From Flammeovirgaceae bacterium UBA7330 (lineage in GTDB: Bacteria > Bacteroidota > Bacteroidia > Cytophagales > Cyclobacteriaceae), in assembly GCA_002471275.1 (NCBI GenBank), contig DKPQ01000003.1, forward strand, positions 62,001-126,000: 64,000 bases of DNA. Reading direction: 5' to 3'. The translations under genes and the position numbers were made by a program. Position 1 is the first letter of the stretch, and each line of letters starts with the position of its first letter. The notes beneath the pieces were generated by a model. The model was not told the DNA's origin. It worked only from the letters and a program-made list of their open reading frames with translations, and ran no database searches. Shown in pieces: positions 19,001 through 26,231 of this stretch.

Positions 19001-19199
19001 CCTGATTCGCAGCCTCAATAGCAGCAAAATAGCCAGCTAGACCCGCTCCATTTATAATGACATCATATTCATCTACAGCTGATTCCCCAGTAAATTGAGG
19101 CATGATTTCTTTACGGATCTGGAAATCCATCAATCCTGGTGCAGCCAGTATTGCACCTGTTGCCGGAAGTGTAATCCCTATGAACTGTCTTCTTTTCAT
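16047..19199 (-). CDS. Tandem FAD-dependent oxidoreductase with HEAT-like tail
   Basis: 1,050 residues. The N-terminus MKRRQFIGITLPATGAILAA has a twin-arginine-like motif, so a folded, cofactor-loaded protein exported by Tat is likely. Two FAD/Rossmann modules follow: the first opens with VIINGAGLAGYFAAIEAA and VLIVDKRSSPG (about 45-80), the second with VVVAGGGTAGAMAAMGSAEKK and DLGGTKTVG (about 405-450). Later FAD contacts appear at ATGDGDIAAFAGA and in IDGLLLSGRGISQTHNAL. The final ~300 residues look like helical (HEAT-type) repeats. FAD_oxidored proteins normally carry one module, so this is an internal duplication or fusion. It follows SusD after a hairpin and starts the coupled oxidoreductase/FMN-bind/propeller trio. 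Substrate unknown; oxidation of a sugar or uronic acid is a guess from context. Confidence 0.8.
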   Translation of the reverse strand: MKRRQFIGITLPATGAILAAPGLMDFQIRKEIMPQFTGESAVDEYDVIINGAGLAGYFAAIEAANQGKSVLIVDKRSSPGYEITAKYKLWLNTDGIDTLSKDMTQLLTPEAEKMEIHNDNAVNSVIRDELLLMNGSIRKGMLRNLLVNKVHVLLMTDVCGVMSDKKNVTGVMVASKYGIHTLRCRSFVDASDNLLLTRKLNGSSTKVNRVGFVLEVHNTKNPENKEIKVAEKYGLVNNSMRMHSGKHLDHQSFLEFEFSSTSGKLEDIEMEARMISAQLGKDLKSLDTSLVGASINQFPLECSFTLNDTKAPKAPLKGYYTITNESFKSKCADLNTLASEAQKLVSGIKSGSPAKSTTIFTPDGEIPIDQVTFSDPDDPGLYMPLKNCSFDYSRWIKQKDQCQVVVAGGGTAGAMAAMGSAEKKARTYVVDYFNDLGGTKTVGCVMGYYHGFKSHKFFKQQDEKSSQISHDHNMNNRVGRKLFHLSEVNSSGNKFISGAILCGSLSADKKVNGIVVCRHGQLEQIQAAITIDATGDGDIAAFAGANFWHGDSRTGLTQNYSQWDKNSKGSFQTTDYHRDYDIIDNTKMSELQRGLFLSHYEAMCYDFSPMLTVRESRRIEGMHTLDLIDAVENTHFEDVMTYASSDFDPHNVGSSEYSKCGFLLPHSNDLVMEIPYKSIVPRDIDGLLLSGRGISQTHNALQFTRMSGDLAVLGYLTGQVAADQAWNNIQPRDYDISAIQEEWAQLGFMAPDYSTKRVGNTIKDQDEVERRVKELSLGKKEFLYESIKLPKEDAIPVLYRYFNSTSNSEAKLLLAKALAWFGESEGNELIIEDLKYLFQEEEKIDMKGYVDTYDDIRGRPKNILEGVYWRINQNIALLAMSGSPQGKEVIKEIIENTVSGGGMMDRENLYFNGRIDLKLVPFHNRISSLCFYAERLPDHSFIQGFEKLLEDENIGDYKTETYHDVRWRVYGGSLELSIGAALARCGSKTGYDLLATYIDDIHYNFKDFASRELAVLTGENFKYNAKKWKAYLSGLNYPQRVQNLNKEIEV

Positions 19200-19219
19200 A
19201 ATAAATCAATTCAAAAGAC

Positions 19220-19248
19220 TTGGTCGGAATAAAATCTACTCCGACCAA
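19220..19248 (-). promoter_or_regulatory. Intercistronic hairpin between susD and the oxidoreductase gene
   Basis: TTGGTCGGA (19220-19228) and TCCGACCAA (19240-19248) are a perfect 9-bp inverted repeat with an 11-base loop. On the minus strand the U-tract is weak (GTCTTTTG), so it may be an attenuator or an RNA-processing/stabilising stem that keeps susCD transcript above the downstream genes. Confidence 0.5.
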
Positions 19249-19265
19249 ATCCTTAGTTTTAAAAA

Positions 19266-20945
19266 TTAATACTTATTGTTTTGTCTCAGATTTGCATTGA
19301 TATCCAACTCCTTTTGTGGGATAGGCCACAAGTAATCCTTGGTCGGGTCAAATGAGCGCTCATCGAATTGGCGCAATTGATCTCCATATGCATCATAATG
19401 CGGTGTTCCGTTTTCATCAAAAACCGGAATATATGAAGCTTCATAATCTCCCTTCGGTCTTCCATACAGTGTACCCGGCATCACATCCTCAGCAATTCCC
19501 CATCTTCTGATATCAAAAAATCTAAGTCCTTCGAAAGCAAACTCTACCTTTCTTTCCTGTCTCACAGCATCACGAAGCTCTGATTGAGAAAGTCCTGTGG
19601 TAAGTCCGGGTATTCCTGCCCTATCTCTCACTTCATCAATAGCTTCATAAACTGTAGCATCTAGCTCTCCTTTTTCAATTTTTGCCTCAGCATACATCAG
19701 CACTACTTCAGCATATCTAATCAGCATGATGTTCAATTCACACTCCCTTCTAAACTGATGTTCTTCATCATTGACATACTTTCTGTACTGATATCCTGAG
19801 AAAGTAGCATAAGGGTGAGTCGACTCAAGATTTGCGACCAAACGGGGTGGATCAGTGTTGTAATCCCATGTGGTAACACTGTCAGGATGTGTTTCAAACA
19901 AGTAACCCAGAAAAATAGATCCGGGAAGAACACATGTAGCCTGCATTCTTGGGTCCCTGTTGTTAAACGGATCCGTTGCATCGTACAAAGGTGATTCATC
20001 AATCCGCAACCCATCTACGCACGCATAGGAATCTATCAAAGCCTGGGTTGGGATTTTGGTAGCAAATCCACCCCCTAACCTTCCTCGCACATGTACGGGT
20101 GTTTCATGAGTAAGTTGATTTGACCTGCTAAAATGTATGGTCAAAATCTCCTCTGAGTTTTGTTCAGCAGCGTAAGTAAAGAGTGTAGAATAATCAGGAT
20201 ATAAGGTATACTCTCCTGAACTCATGATTTCTGACGTCGCAGCGATAGTCAGATCATAATCGCCATTAAATAAGGCTTCGCGTGCCAATAACGCCAGGGC
20301 TGCTCCAGATGTGATCCTTCCATTTTCTGCTGAAGGGTAGCTTTCCGGAAGTATATCAGCAATCTCCTGAAGTTCGTCAACAATGAATTGATGTATCTCA
20401 CTTTTGTCTGACTTGGGGAGTTCAGCATCAAAAATATCAATTGGTTGAGTGACCAGAGGCACATCACCATAAAGTTGAGTTAAGTAATGGTACCAGTAAG
20501 CTCTAAAAAACCTCGCTTCAGCTGCCAACCTTTCATAGACTTCCGGATCTGTCACCTCCTGTGCTCTTGACATGTTTGCCAGGTGTCTGTTTGCCTGACC
20601 AATAGTTTTGTAAGCATTGTCCCATGTCTTGCCGATAACATCAGCATCATTGGGAGTGATGAGACCTTGTGAAATCAATCTCCAGGAGCTTAAATTTCTA
20701 TCCCAGGTGATATCAGTGGCTAAATCAAGCAGGAATTGATAAGGTACATGTGTGGCATCCCTATCAGTAAAATACAGGCTGGTATACATGGCATTAACTG
20801 ATAATTCCAGCTCTGTCTGGGTACTCCAAAACGTGGCTTCAGAGGGCTGGTCCAATGGAAATTTTTCCAGGTAATCTTCTTGACAGTTTGTAAGTCCAAA
20901 AACTGCGATAACGGCTATTAATATTGAATATATCTTCGTTTTCAT
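19266..20945 (-). CDS. SusD/RagB-like nutrient-binding outer-membrane lipoprotein (PUL 1)
   Basis: 559 residues, typical length. The lipoprotein signal ends LTNC (Cys about 21), followed by QEDYLEKFPLDQPSEATFW, the standard SusD N-terminal pattern. The TPR-rich core includes RFFRAYWYHYLTQLYGDVPL (about 146-165) and ALALLAREALFNGDYDLTIAA. The C-terminus has RYAEVVLMYAEAKIEKGE, the VRQERKVEFAFEGLRFFDIRRWG signature, and ends DYLWPIPQKELDINANLRQN. It caps the SusC barrel encoded just upstream (gap 11 bases) and binds oligosaccharide at the cell surface. The glycan cannot be read from the sequence. Confidence 0.95.
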   Translation of the reverse strand: MKTKIYSILIAVIAVFGLTNCQEDYLEKFPLDQPSEATFWSTQTELELSVNAMYTSLYFTDRDATHVPYQFLLDLATDITWDRNLSSWRLISQGLITPNDADVIGKTWDNAYKTIGQANRHLANMSRAQEVTDPEVYERLAAEARFFRAYWYHYLTQLYGDVPLVTQPIDIFDAELPKSDKSEIHQFIVDELQEIADILPESYPSAENGRITSGAALALLAREALFNGDYDLTIAATSEIMSSGEYTLYPDYSTLFTYAAEQNSEEILTIHFSRSNQLTHETPVHVRGRLGGGFATKIPTQALIDSYACVDGLRIDESPLYDATDPFNNRDPRMQATCVLPGSIFLGYLFETHPDSVTTWDYNTDPPRLVANLESTHPYATFSGYQYRKYVNDEEHQFRRECELNIMLIRYAEVVLMYAEAKIEKGELDATVYEAIDEVRDRAGIPGLTTGLSQSELRDAVRQERKVEFAFEGLRFFDIRRWGIAEDVMPGTLYGRPKGDYEASYIPVFDENGTPHYDAYGDQLRQFDERSFDPTKDYLWPIPQKELDINANLRQNNKY

Positions 20946-20956
20946 TGTCTTCTAGT

Positions 20957-23900
20957 TTAAAATGTGGTATCGATTCCAAATACAAACACTTTGACCATAG
21001 GATAGAAAGTGCCTTGTCCGACGGGTGCTTCCGGATCATAACTATCATAGAACTTGTCTATGGTGAACAAATTCTGCCCCTGGAAGAATACACGCAACTT
21101 GTCTAAGCCGACTTTATCAGTAACTGAAGAAGGAAGTGTATATCCAACTTGAAGGTTTTTCATCCGTAGGTAAGCAGCACTCCTTATCCAATATGAAGAT
21201 ACTTGCTCATTATTAGGGAAATTGAATGTTAGGCGGGGATAAGAGGCATTCGGGTTTTCAGCAGTCCAATGATCCTTATGCCATTCCTGTGCAGTACCAC
21301 CCAGATAGAACGCCATTGTGGCAAAGTTATCCAGGTATCCATCTACTTTGCCTACACCCTGAAGTAATGTTCCAAAATCGAAACCCTTGTAATCAAAGCT
21401 GAGGTTAAGCCCAAAGGTGTATCGTGGAATGGTACTTCCCATCACTACCCTATCATTTGCATTAACTACCCCATCGGGTGCATCTAAAACACCGTCTCCA
21501 TCAAGATCCACACTTTGATCTACATACCTGATGTCTCCAGGACTCATGGTGCCAAACTGTGAAGCATGGTTGGCTATTTCAGTTTGATTTTGAAATAATC
21601 CGGAGGATTGAAGTCCGAAAAGAGCGTCAATTGGCTGTCCCTCCATTTGAACTGTGCGCTCATAGATATAAGGTCCTGTTCCAACAAGATCAACAATTTC
21701 ATTTTTTACATCTGATAAGTTCGCCCCGATATTGAAATTGAAATCCCCAATTTCATTGCCATACTGTACTCGTAGGTCCCACCCGTTGTTGCGTACACTA
21801 CCGGCATTTTGATAAGGAGCGGCTAAACCTGCTACCTGCGGAACAGGCAACCTTAAAAGAATGTCATTGGTATTTTTGATATAGTAATCTGCTGTTAAGA
21901 TAAAATTGCCAATTCCAGCATCAATCCCAACATTGGTCATCTCTGTGGTTTCCCACGATATTTGCGGGTTTGAAGCATTGATCAGGGCTGCTCCAAGGGC
22001 AGGATTGTCATTACCAAAGACATAATTCAGACCGGTATTAATCCCTGAGGTAAAAGGATAATTACCAATTGACTGATTTCCCAGCATACCCCATGAGGCT
22101 CTCAACTTGAGGTCATAAAGCCATCCTGGAACCCCCGCCATAAATGTTTCTTCAGAGATTCTCCATCCACCGGATACGGAAGGAAAAAATCCGTATTTGT
22201 AACCTTCGGCAAATCTAGATGAACCATCAATTCTTGAATTAAACTCAAGTAGATACTTCTCATCAAAGTTATAATTGACCCTTGCAAAATAGGACATCAA
22301 AGCCCATTCATAGGCCGAACCTGTGGCTGTTTGGTTTGCAGTAGATCCAACATCCAGTACTTCATAGTTTTCTAAAGGATATTGATCCCTGAAGCCTCTT
22401 ATATATTCATTCTTATAATCAATGGCCTCCCATCCGGCAAGAAATCCAAGTGTGCTTTTTCCAATCGACTTATCATAAGTAAGTAAAGCCCGGTAATTGT
22501 TGGTTACTGCTTTGCGATATTGCTCTGTGAGTGAGGCTTTGTATGGAGAAGGGTTGATAATAAATCCATCAGGATAGTAGAACGGCACATATTTGTCAAA
22601 GTTCTTATAGTGGTTGTAAGACTTATTCGGTGCTACCTGAAGATTTACATTAAACCCTTCGAAAGGCTGCCAATCCATTTTCACATTTAGCAGGAGTTCA
22701 TCAGTAACTGAGGAAGATGTACCTCCGTCTTCCATATCACCCCAGCCATTTTGACCATCCCAGCCAACACCCCAACTGCCGTCTTCATTCTTACCCGCCA
22801 GGTTGTGCGGATATCTGGCTAGCCAGTGCCAATGTTGAGGTGGTTCCTCATTCCCTTCATTCTTACTAAACACATCCACATTAAATCGCAGATTATCCAT
22901 CAACCTTACATCAGTATTCAGCCTGACATTCAATCGCTTATAGTGAGAGTCCAACAACCCCCATTGGTCCATAAAGGAAACCGAACCTAACAAGCTAATT
23001 CTTTCTCCACCACTGTTTATGTTGAGGTAATGACTTTGCTGGAAAGCTTTTTCTCTAACCATTTCATCGTGCCAGTTGGTTTCAGGATACTCATCGGATG
23101 GAGCCTGAGCCCGATATTCATCTATATAAGTTTGAGAAAATGGCTCGGGAAGCCCAACGTTACTACTGGCCTCATTGATCATGACCATGTGATCATAGCC
23201 ACTTACTTTTTGCATTAGTTCAGTGGGCTCCTGCCATCCGGCATTAGCTCGATAGCTCACACTAAATTGTTCTTTTTTTGCTCTTTTGGTGGTAACTAAG
23301 ATCACACCATTTGCAGCTCTTGATCCATAAATGGAGGCGGAAGAAGCATCCTTGAGCACAGAAATACTGGCAATCTCATTGACATCAACGTCATTTAGAT
23401 TAAAAGGAACTCCGTCTACGAGGACCAGGGGATTTGAATCTCCAATGGTGCCAATGCCTCTGATCCGAATTTGGCCAGCATCAGAACCAGGTTTTCCTGA
23501 ACTTTGAGTTACAGTGACCCCGGGGGCTAAACCCTGCAATGCCATGGATGCTTGCCCTACTGGTCTGGAGACAATATCATCTTCGTCAACCGACTCAACA
23601 GCTCCTGTTAGATTTACCTTTTTCTGCGTGCCATAGCCAACTACCACGACTTCCTCAAGTGCTGAGATATTGGCTTCCAGTTGTACATCAATTACGCTAC
23701 GACTATTTACCTGTACCTCTGAAGTTTCATAGCCAACAAATGAAATCGTCAAAATGGCCGATTCCGATACGTTTAATGAATATTTTCCGAATGCATCGGT
23801 TATTGTCCCATTGGTTGTACCTTTTTCTTGAATGGTAGCTCCTGGCAATGACTCCCCATTTTCATCTGAAATAGTTCCGGTAACACTTATTTGAAGTGTT

Positions 23901-24298
23901 ACATTTTCCACCACACTAGGTAAGGCTTCACTTTGTTCTGCGACAACCAATGCTATTGATTCATTGACCCGCTGAATGGATAACTTCGATTGTGATGAAA
24001 TCTCTTTCAACAAAGCCCGCATGTTCCATGAACCACCGGAAATATCCACCTGCCTATTCTTCATTTCATTTTTAGAATAAGCAAACTTGAAGTTGCTCAC
24101 AGACTCGATTTCCTGTATCAGTGTAAGCAGAGGTCTGGAATGAACGCTCTCACTAATATTCACCTCGATTTCTTCGAGATACTGGCGTTGCGCAGCCGTT
24201 TCCGTGGCCATGGCCATCGAAAAGGTCTGACACACAATCATCACATAAATCGCTAGTTTGGACATGCGAATGACTATTTGTTGTAAATTTGCATACAT
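20957..24298 (-). CDS. SusC/RagA-like TonB-dependent outer-membrane transporter (PUL 1)
   Basis: 1,113 residues. After the signal region (start could also be the internal Met of IRMSKLAIYVMIV) comes an STN domain (about 42-125; LLTLIQEIESVSNFKFAYSK), a carboxypeptidase-D-like beta-sandwich (about 137-215; GTISDENGESLPGATIQEKG), the LEEVVVVGYGTQKK signature before the plug (about 213-227), the plug with ISVLKDASSASIYGSRAANG, and a 22-strand-type barrel ending in an aromatic residue (FGIDTTF). The STN domain marks it as a transducing transporter that contacts the FecR protein encoded upstream. It imports oligosaccharides with the SusD lid. It forms an operon with susD and is separated from fecR by a plus-strand-oriented terminator. 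Confidence 0.96.
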   Translation of the reverse strand: MYANLQQIVIRMSKLAIYVMIVCQTFSMAMATETAAQRQYLEEIEVNISESVHSRPLLTLIQEIESVSNFKFAYSKNEMKNRQVDISGGSWNMRALLKEISSQSKLSIQRVNESIALVVAEQSEALPSVVENVTLQISVTGTISDENGESLPGATIQEKGTTNGTITDAFGKYSLNVSESAILTISFVGYETSEVQVNSRSVIDVQLEANISALEEVVVVGYGTQKKVNLTGAVESVDEDDIVSRPVGQASMALQGLAPGVTVTQSSGKPGSDAGQIRIRGIGTIGDSNPLVLVDGVPFNLNDVDVNEIASISVLKDASSASIYGSRAANGVILVTTKRAKKEQFSVSYRANAGWQEPTELMQKVSGYDHMVMINEASSNVGLPEPFSQTYIDEYRAQAPSDEYPETNWHDEMVREKAFQQSHYLNINSGGERISLLGSVSFMDQWGLLDSHYKRLNVRLNTDVRLMDNLRFNVDVFSKNEGNEEPPQHWHWLARYPHNLAGKNEDGSWGVGWDGQNGWGDMEDGGTSSSVTDELLLNVKMDWQPFEGFNVNLQVAPNKSYNHYKNFDKYVPFYYPDGFIINPSPYKASLTEQYRKAVTNNYRALLTYDKSIGKSTLGFLAGWEAIDYKNEYIRGFRDQYPLENYEVLDVGSTANQTATGSAYEWALMSYFARVNYNFDEKYLLEFNSRIDGSSRFAEGYKYGFFPSVSGGWRISEETFMAGVPGWLYDLKLRASWGMLGNQSIGNYPFTSGINTGLNYVFGNDNPALGAALINASNPQISWETTEMTNVGIDAGIGNFILTADYYIKNTNDILLRLPVPQVAGLAAPYQNAGSVRNNGWDLRVQYGNEIGDFNFNIGANLSDVKNEIVDLVGTGPYIYERTVQMEGQPIDALFGLQSSGLFQNQTEIANHASQFGTMSPGDIRYVDQSVDLDGDGVLDAPDGVVNANDRVVMGSTIPRYTFGLNLSFDYKGFDFGTLLQGVGKVDGYLDNFATMAFYLGGTAQEWHKDHWTAENPNASYPRLTFNFPNNEQVSSYWIRSAAYLRMKNLQVGYTLPSSVTDKVGLDKLRVFFQGQNLFTIDKFYDSYDPEAPVGQGTFYPMVKVFVFGIDTTF

Positions 24299-24330
24299 AG
24301 AGTTTTGGTTTAGTTGCTAAAACTTTTAAT

Positions 24331-24373
24331 AAGAGAGTTGAATGATTTCCTAGGTCCTCGACTCTCTTTTTTT
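24331..24373 (+). terminator. Plus-strand terminator between fecR and susC (PUL 1)
   Basis: AAGAGAGT (24331-24338) pairs with ACTCTCTT (24361-24368), and the RNA stem extends to 11 pairs with one G-U. A seven-T run (24367-24373) follows on the plus strand. No plus-strand gene precedes it, and on the minus strand no U-tract follows. It would end an RNA made antisense to the susC leader. The same arrangement recurs at 57474-57520. Confidence 0.65.
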
Positions 24374-24381
24374 ATTTCCGT

Positions 24382-25368
24382 TTATCGAATCACAATTACA
24401 TTTTCATCCTTTTTTACAAACTCAAATTCATAAACAAAGCTTAAACTTCTCAACACTTCTTCAATTGTTGGATTTTCATGATGGGCAGTGTATAACTTAT
24501 GCTTTGAAAGCGTCTTTTCCACCTTTATTTCTACCCCATACCATCTTTCAATCTCACTGATCACCTCCCCTACCTGCCGGTCTTTGAATGCGATGATTTT
24601 ATCTGTCCACCCAAAGATCAAATCCTCATCTTTGATATCTTCCTTCTTGATGGATCCATCTCCAATTGAAAGTACAGAAAGCTCCTGCGGTTCTAAATGT
24701 ATGGCGTTGCCTGTTTGCAGACTTTGAACCTTTACTTTTCCGGTCCTGACGGCCACAACATGATTGCTGTCACCTTCATATGCCCTGATGTTAAATGAAG
24801 TACCCAATACTTCCACTTTCATTCCCTGCATTTTGATGAGGAAAGGCCTGGAAGGATCAGATTCCACATCAAAGAAGGCTTCTCCTATCAGCTCAACTTC
24901 CCTGGTTCCTTCTTCAAATACTTCAGGCACGATCAACTTACTACCAGCATTAAGTTTAACACTACTCCCATCAGGTAGCCTTAGGGTAATGTTCTGACCG
25001 GGAAGGCTGGTTTTTTCGATATGCCTGATCGTTTTTGTCTCCACCAGGGGCTCATTTTCAAATGTGGTATAGCCAATGATGGACAAGCTCGAAACCAGAA
25101 TTATGATCGCAGCATATTTGATGAGTCTGGCAAAAGAAGATCTGATCGCCGGAGATGTCTGTGCCGGATTATTGCCAATGCGATTTTTTATTTGATCTAA
25201 TATTTCAACTTTATCGGTACTAAAATCATATTGACTGTTTTGCCAATACATCTCAAAAGCTCTCAGCATTTCTGCTCTGTCAGCGTCGTTTTCCAGCCAT
25301 TTATTCAGCTGGTGCCTTTCTTCCAGGGAGAGCTCTTTCCTTAAGTACTTGAGAATTAGATGATCCAC
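24382..25368 (-). CDS. FecR-family anti-sigma factor (PUL 1)
   Basis: 328 residues. The N-terminal sigma-binding part (about 1-80; ILKYLRKELSLEERHQLNKW) is followed by one transmembrane helix (about 86-106; LIKYAAIIILVSSLSIIGY), a FecR domain (about 115-215; LPDGSSVKLNAGSKLIVP, ELIGEAFFDVESDPSRPF) and a DUF4974-type C-terminal domain (about 260-328; REVISEIERWYGV-like, then YELFVKK-like end). It transfers the signal from the STN domain of the SusC encoded next to the ECF sigma factor encoded upstream (gap 133 bases). Standard length and organisation. Confidence 0.93.
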   Translation of the reverse strand: MDHLILKYLRKELSLEERHQLNKWLENDADRAEMLRAFEMYWQNSQYDFSTDKVEILDQIKNRIGNNPAQTSPAIRSSFARLIKYAAIIILVSSLSIIGYTTFENEPLVETKTIRHIEKTSLPGQNITLRLPDGSSVKLNAGSKLIVPEVFEEGTREVELIGEAFFDVESDPSRPFLIKMQGMKVEVLGTSFNIRAYEGDSNHVVAVRTGKVKVQSLQTGNAIHLEPQELSVLSIGDGSIKKEDIKDEDLIFGWTDKIIAFKDRQVGEVISEIERWYGVEIKVEKTLSKHKLYTAHHENPTIEEVLRSLSFVYEFEFVKKDENVIVIR

Positions 25369-25501
25369 TATTTCTTATTTGGGATTAAAGAGTAAATAGT
25401 GGGTGTTTTAGACGGAATATTATAAAATATTTACATTACACTCAAAATTCTCTACAATAAATTGAGACCAATGTAAAATTTAAGCTATTCAATTAAGAAT
25501 A

Positions 25502-26134
25502 TCACAAGTTACCGGACGGCAACAGGGAATTGATTACCAGGAGAATAATACTGCTGATGCCAATTTGATCACCGGAAGACTGACCTCTCTCATTATCGAA
25601 TTTTTTAAGTATCGCCTCGCGTACTATTCCGGTTGCTCGGATGAGTTGACTTTTGACAGTGGAAACAGAAATTCCCAGTTCTGTCGCGATATCCTTGTAG
25701 GCCATCTGACGGTCTTTGGCCATTCGAAAAACCAGCTGAGCCTGGGCGGGTAGTGACTGAACCGTCTTTTCAATAACAGCCGACAGCTCTTTGGCTACCA
25801 ATACCTCCTCAGGATTGACCCGGTCTATGCTTAAGAGTGTACTTTCAATGTTATCGTCCTTGAGCTTATAGGACTTCTTTGAAACCAACCTGATCGCGTG
25901 GTTCTTCACAGAAATAAAAAGGTAAGACTCTATTTCTTTTATTTTTGAGAGCTGAGCGCTGTTGTCCCAAAGCTCCACAAATACATCAGACACCACATCT
26001 TTAGCCAACTCCCTGGACTTGGTGATGGTGCATGCAAAGAGAAAAAGTTGATCGAAATTGTCGAGATAGATCTTTTCAAAGGCTTCCTCCAGATTCCCGG
26101 ATTTTAATCTTCTTATATTGGAGCCTTTTTCCAT
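25502..26134 (-). CDS. ECF sigma factor with hydrophobic C-terminal tail (PUL 1)
   Basis: 210 residues. Region 2 (about 18-90; FEKIYLDNFDQLFLFACTIT, AKDVVSDVFVELWDNSAQL) and region 4 (about 125-180; QLVFRMAKDRQMAYKDIATEL, then GISVSTVKSQL) are complete. After region 4 there is an unusual hydrophobic end, GISSIILLVINSLLPSG, about 18 residues. It resembles a membrane-associating tail and a similar, shorter one ends the sigma factor at 58667-59293. It should switch on susC/susD when FecR releases it. Transcribed separately upstream of fecR, with a plausible promoter at 26154-26186. Confidence 0.93.
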   Translation of the reverse strand: MEKGSNIRRLKSGNLEEAFEKIYLDNFDQLFLFACTITKSRELAKDVVSDVFVELWDNSAQLSKIKEIESYLFISVKNHAIRLVSKKSYKLKDDNIESTLLSIDRVNPEEVLVAKELSAVIEKTVQSLPAQAQLVFRMAKDRQMAYKDIATELGISVSTVKSQLIRATGIVREAILKKFDNERGQSSGDQIGISSIILLVINSLLPSGNL

Positions 26135-26153
26135 TTCAAAATTTAATATCCCA

Positions 26154-26186
26154 TAAAAATATGAGATTTAAATCAATATTTAACAA
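26154..26186 (-). promoter_or_regulatory. Possible Bacteroidota-type promoter of the PUL 1 sigma gene
   Basis: On the minus strand, TTG (26186-26184) and TATTTTTA (26161-26154) are 22 bases apart, ending 19 bases before the ATG at 26134. It resembles the -33/-7 consensus by eye; the region is very AT-rich, so the call is weak. Confidence 0.25.
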
Positions 26187-26231
26187 TTCCGCTTACCGCA
26201 TTGGCCTCCAAAGAATGTCTCTCTTACCCAC

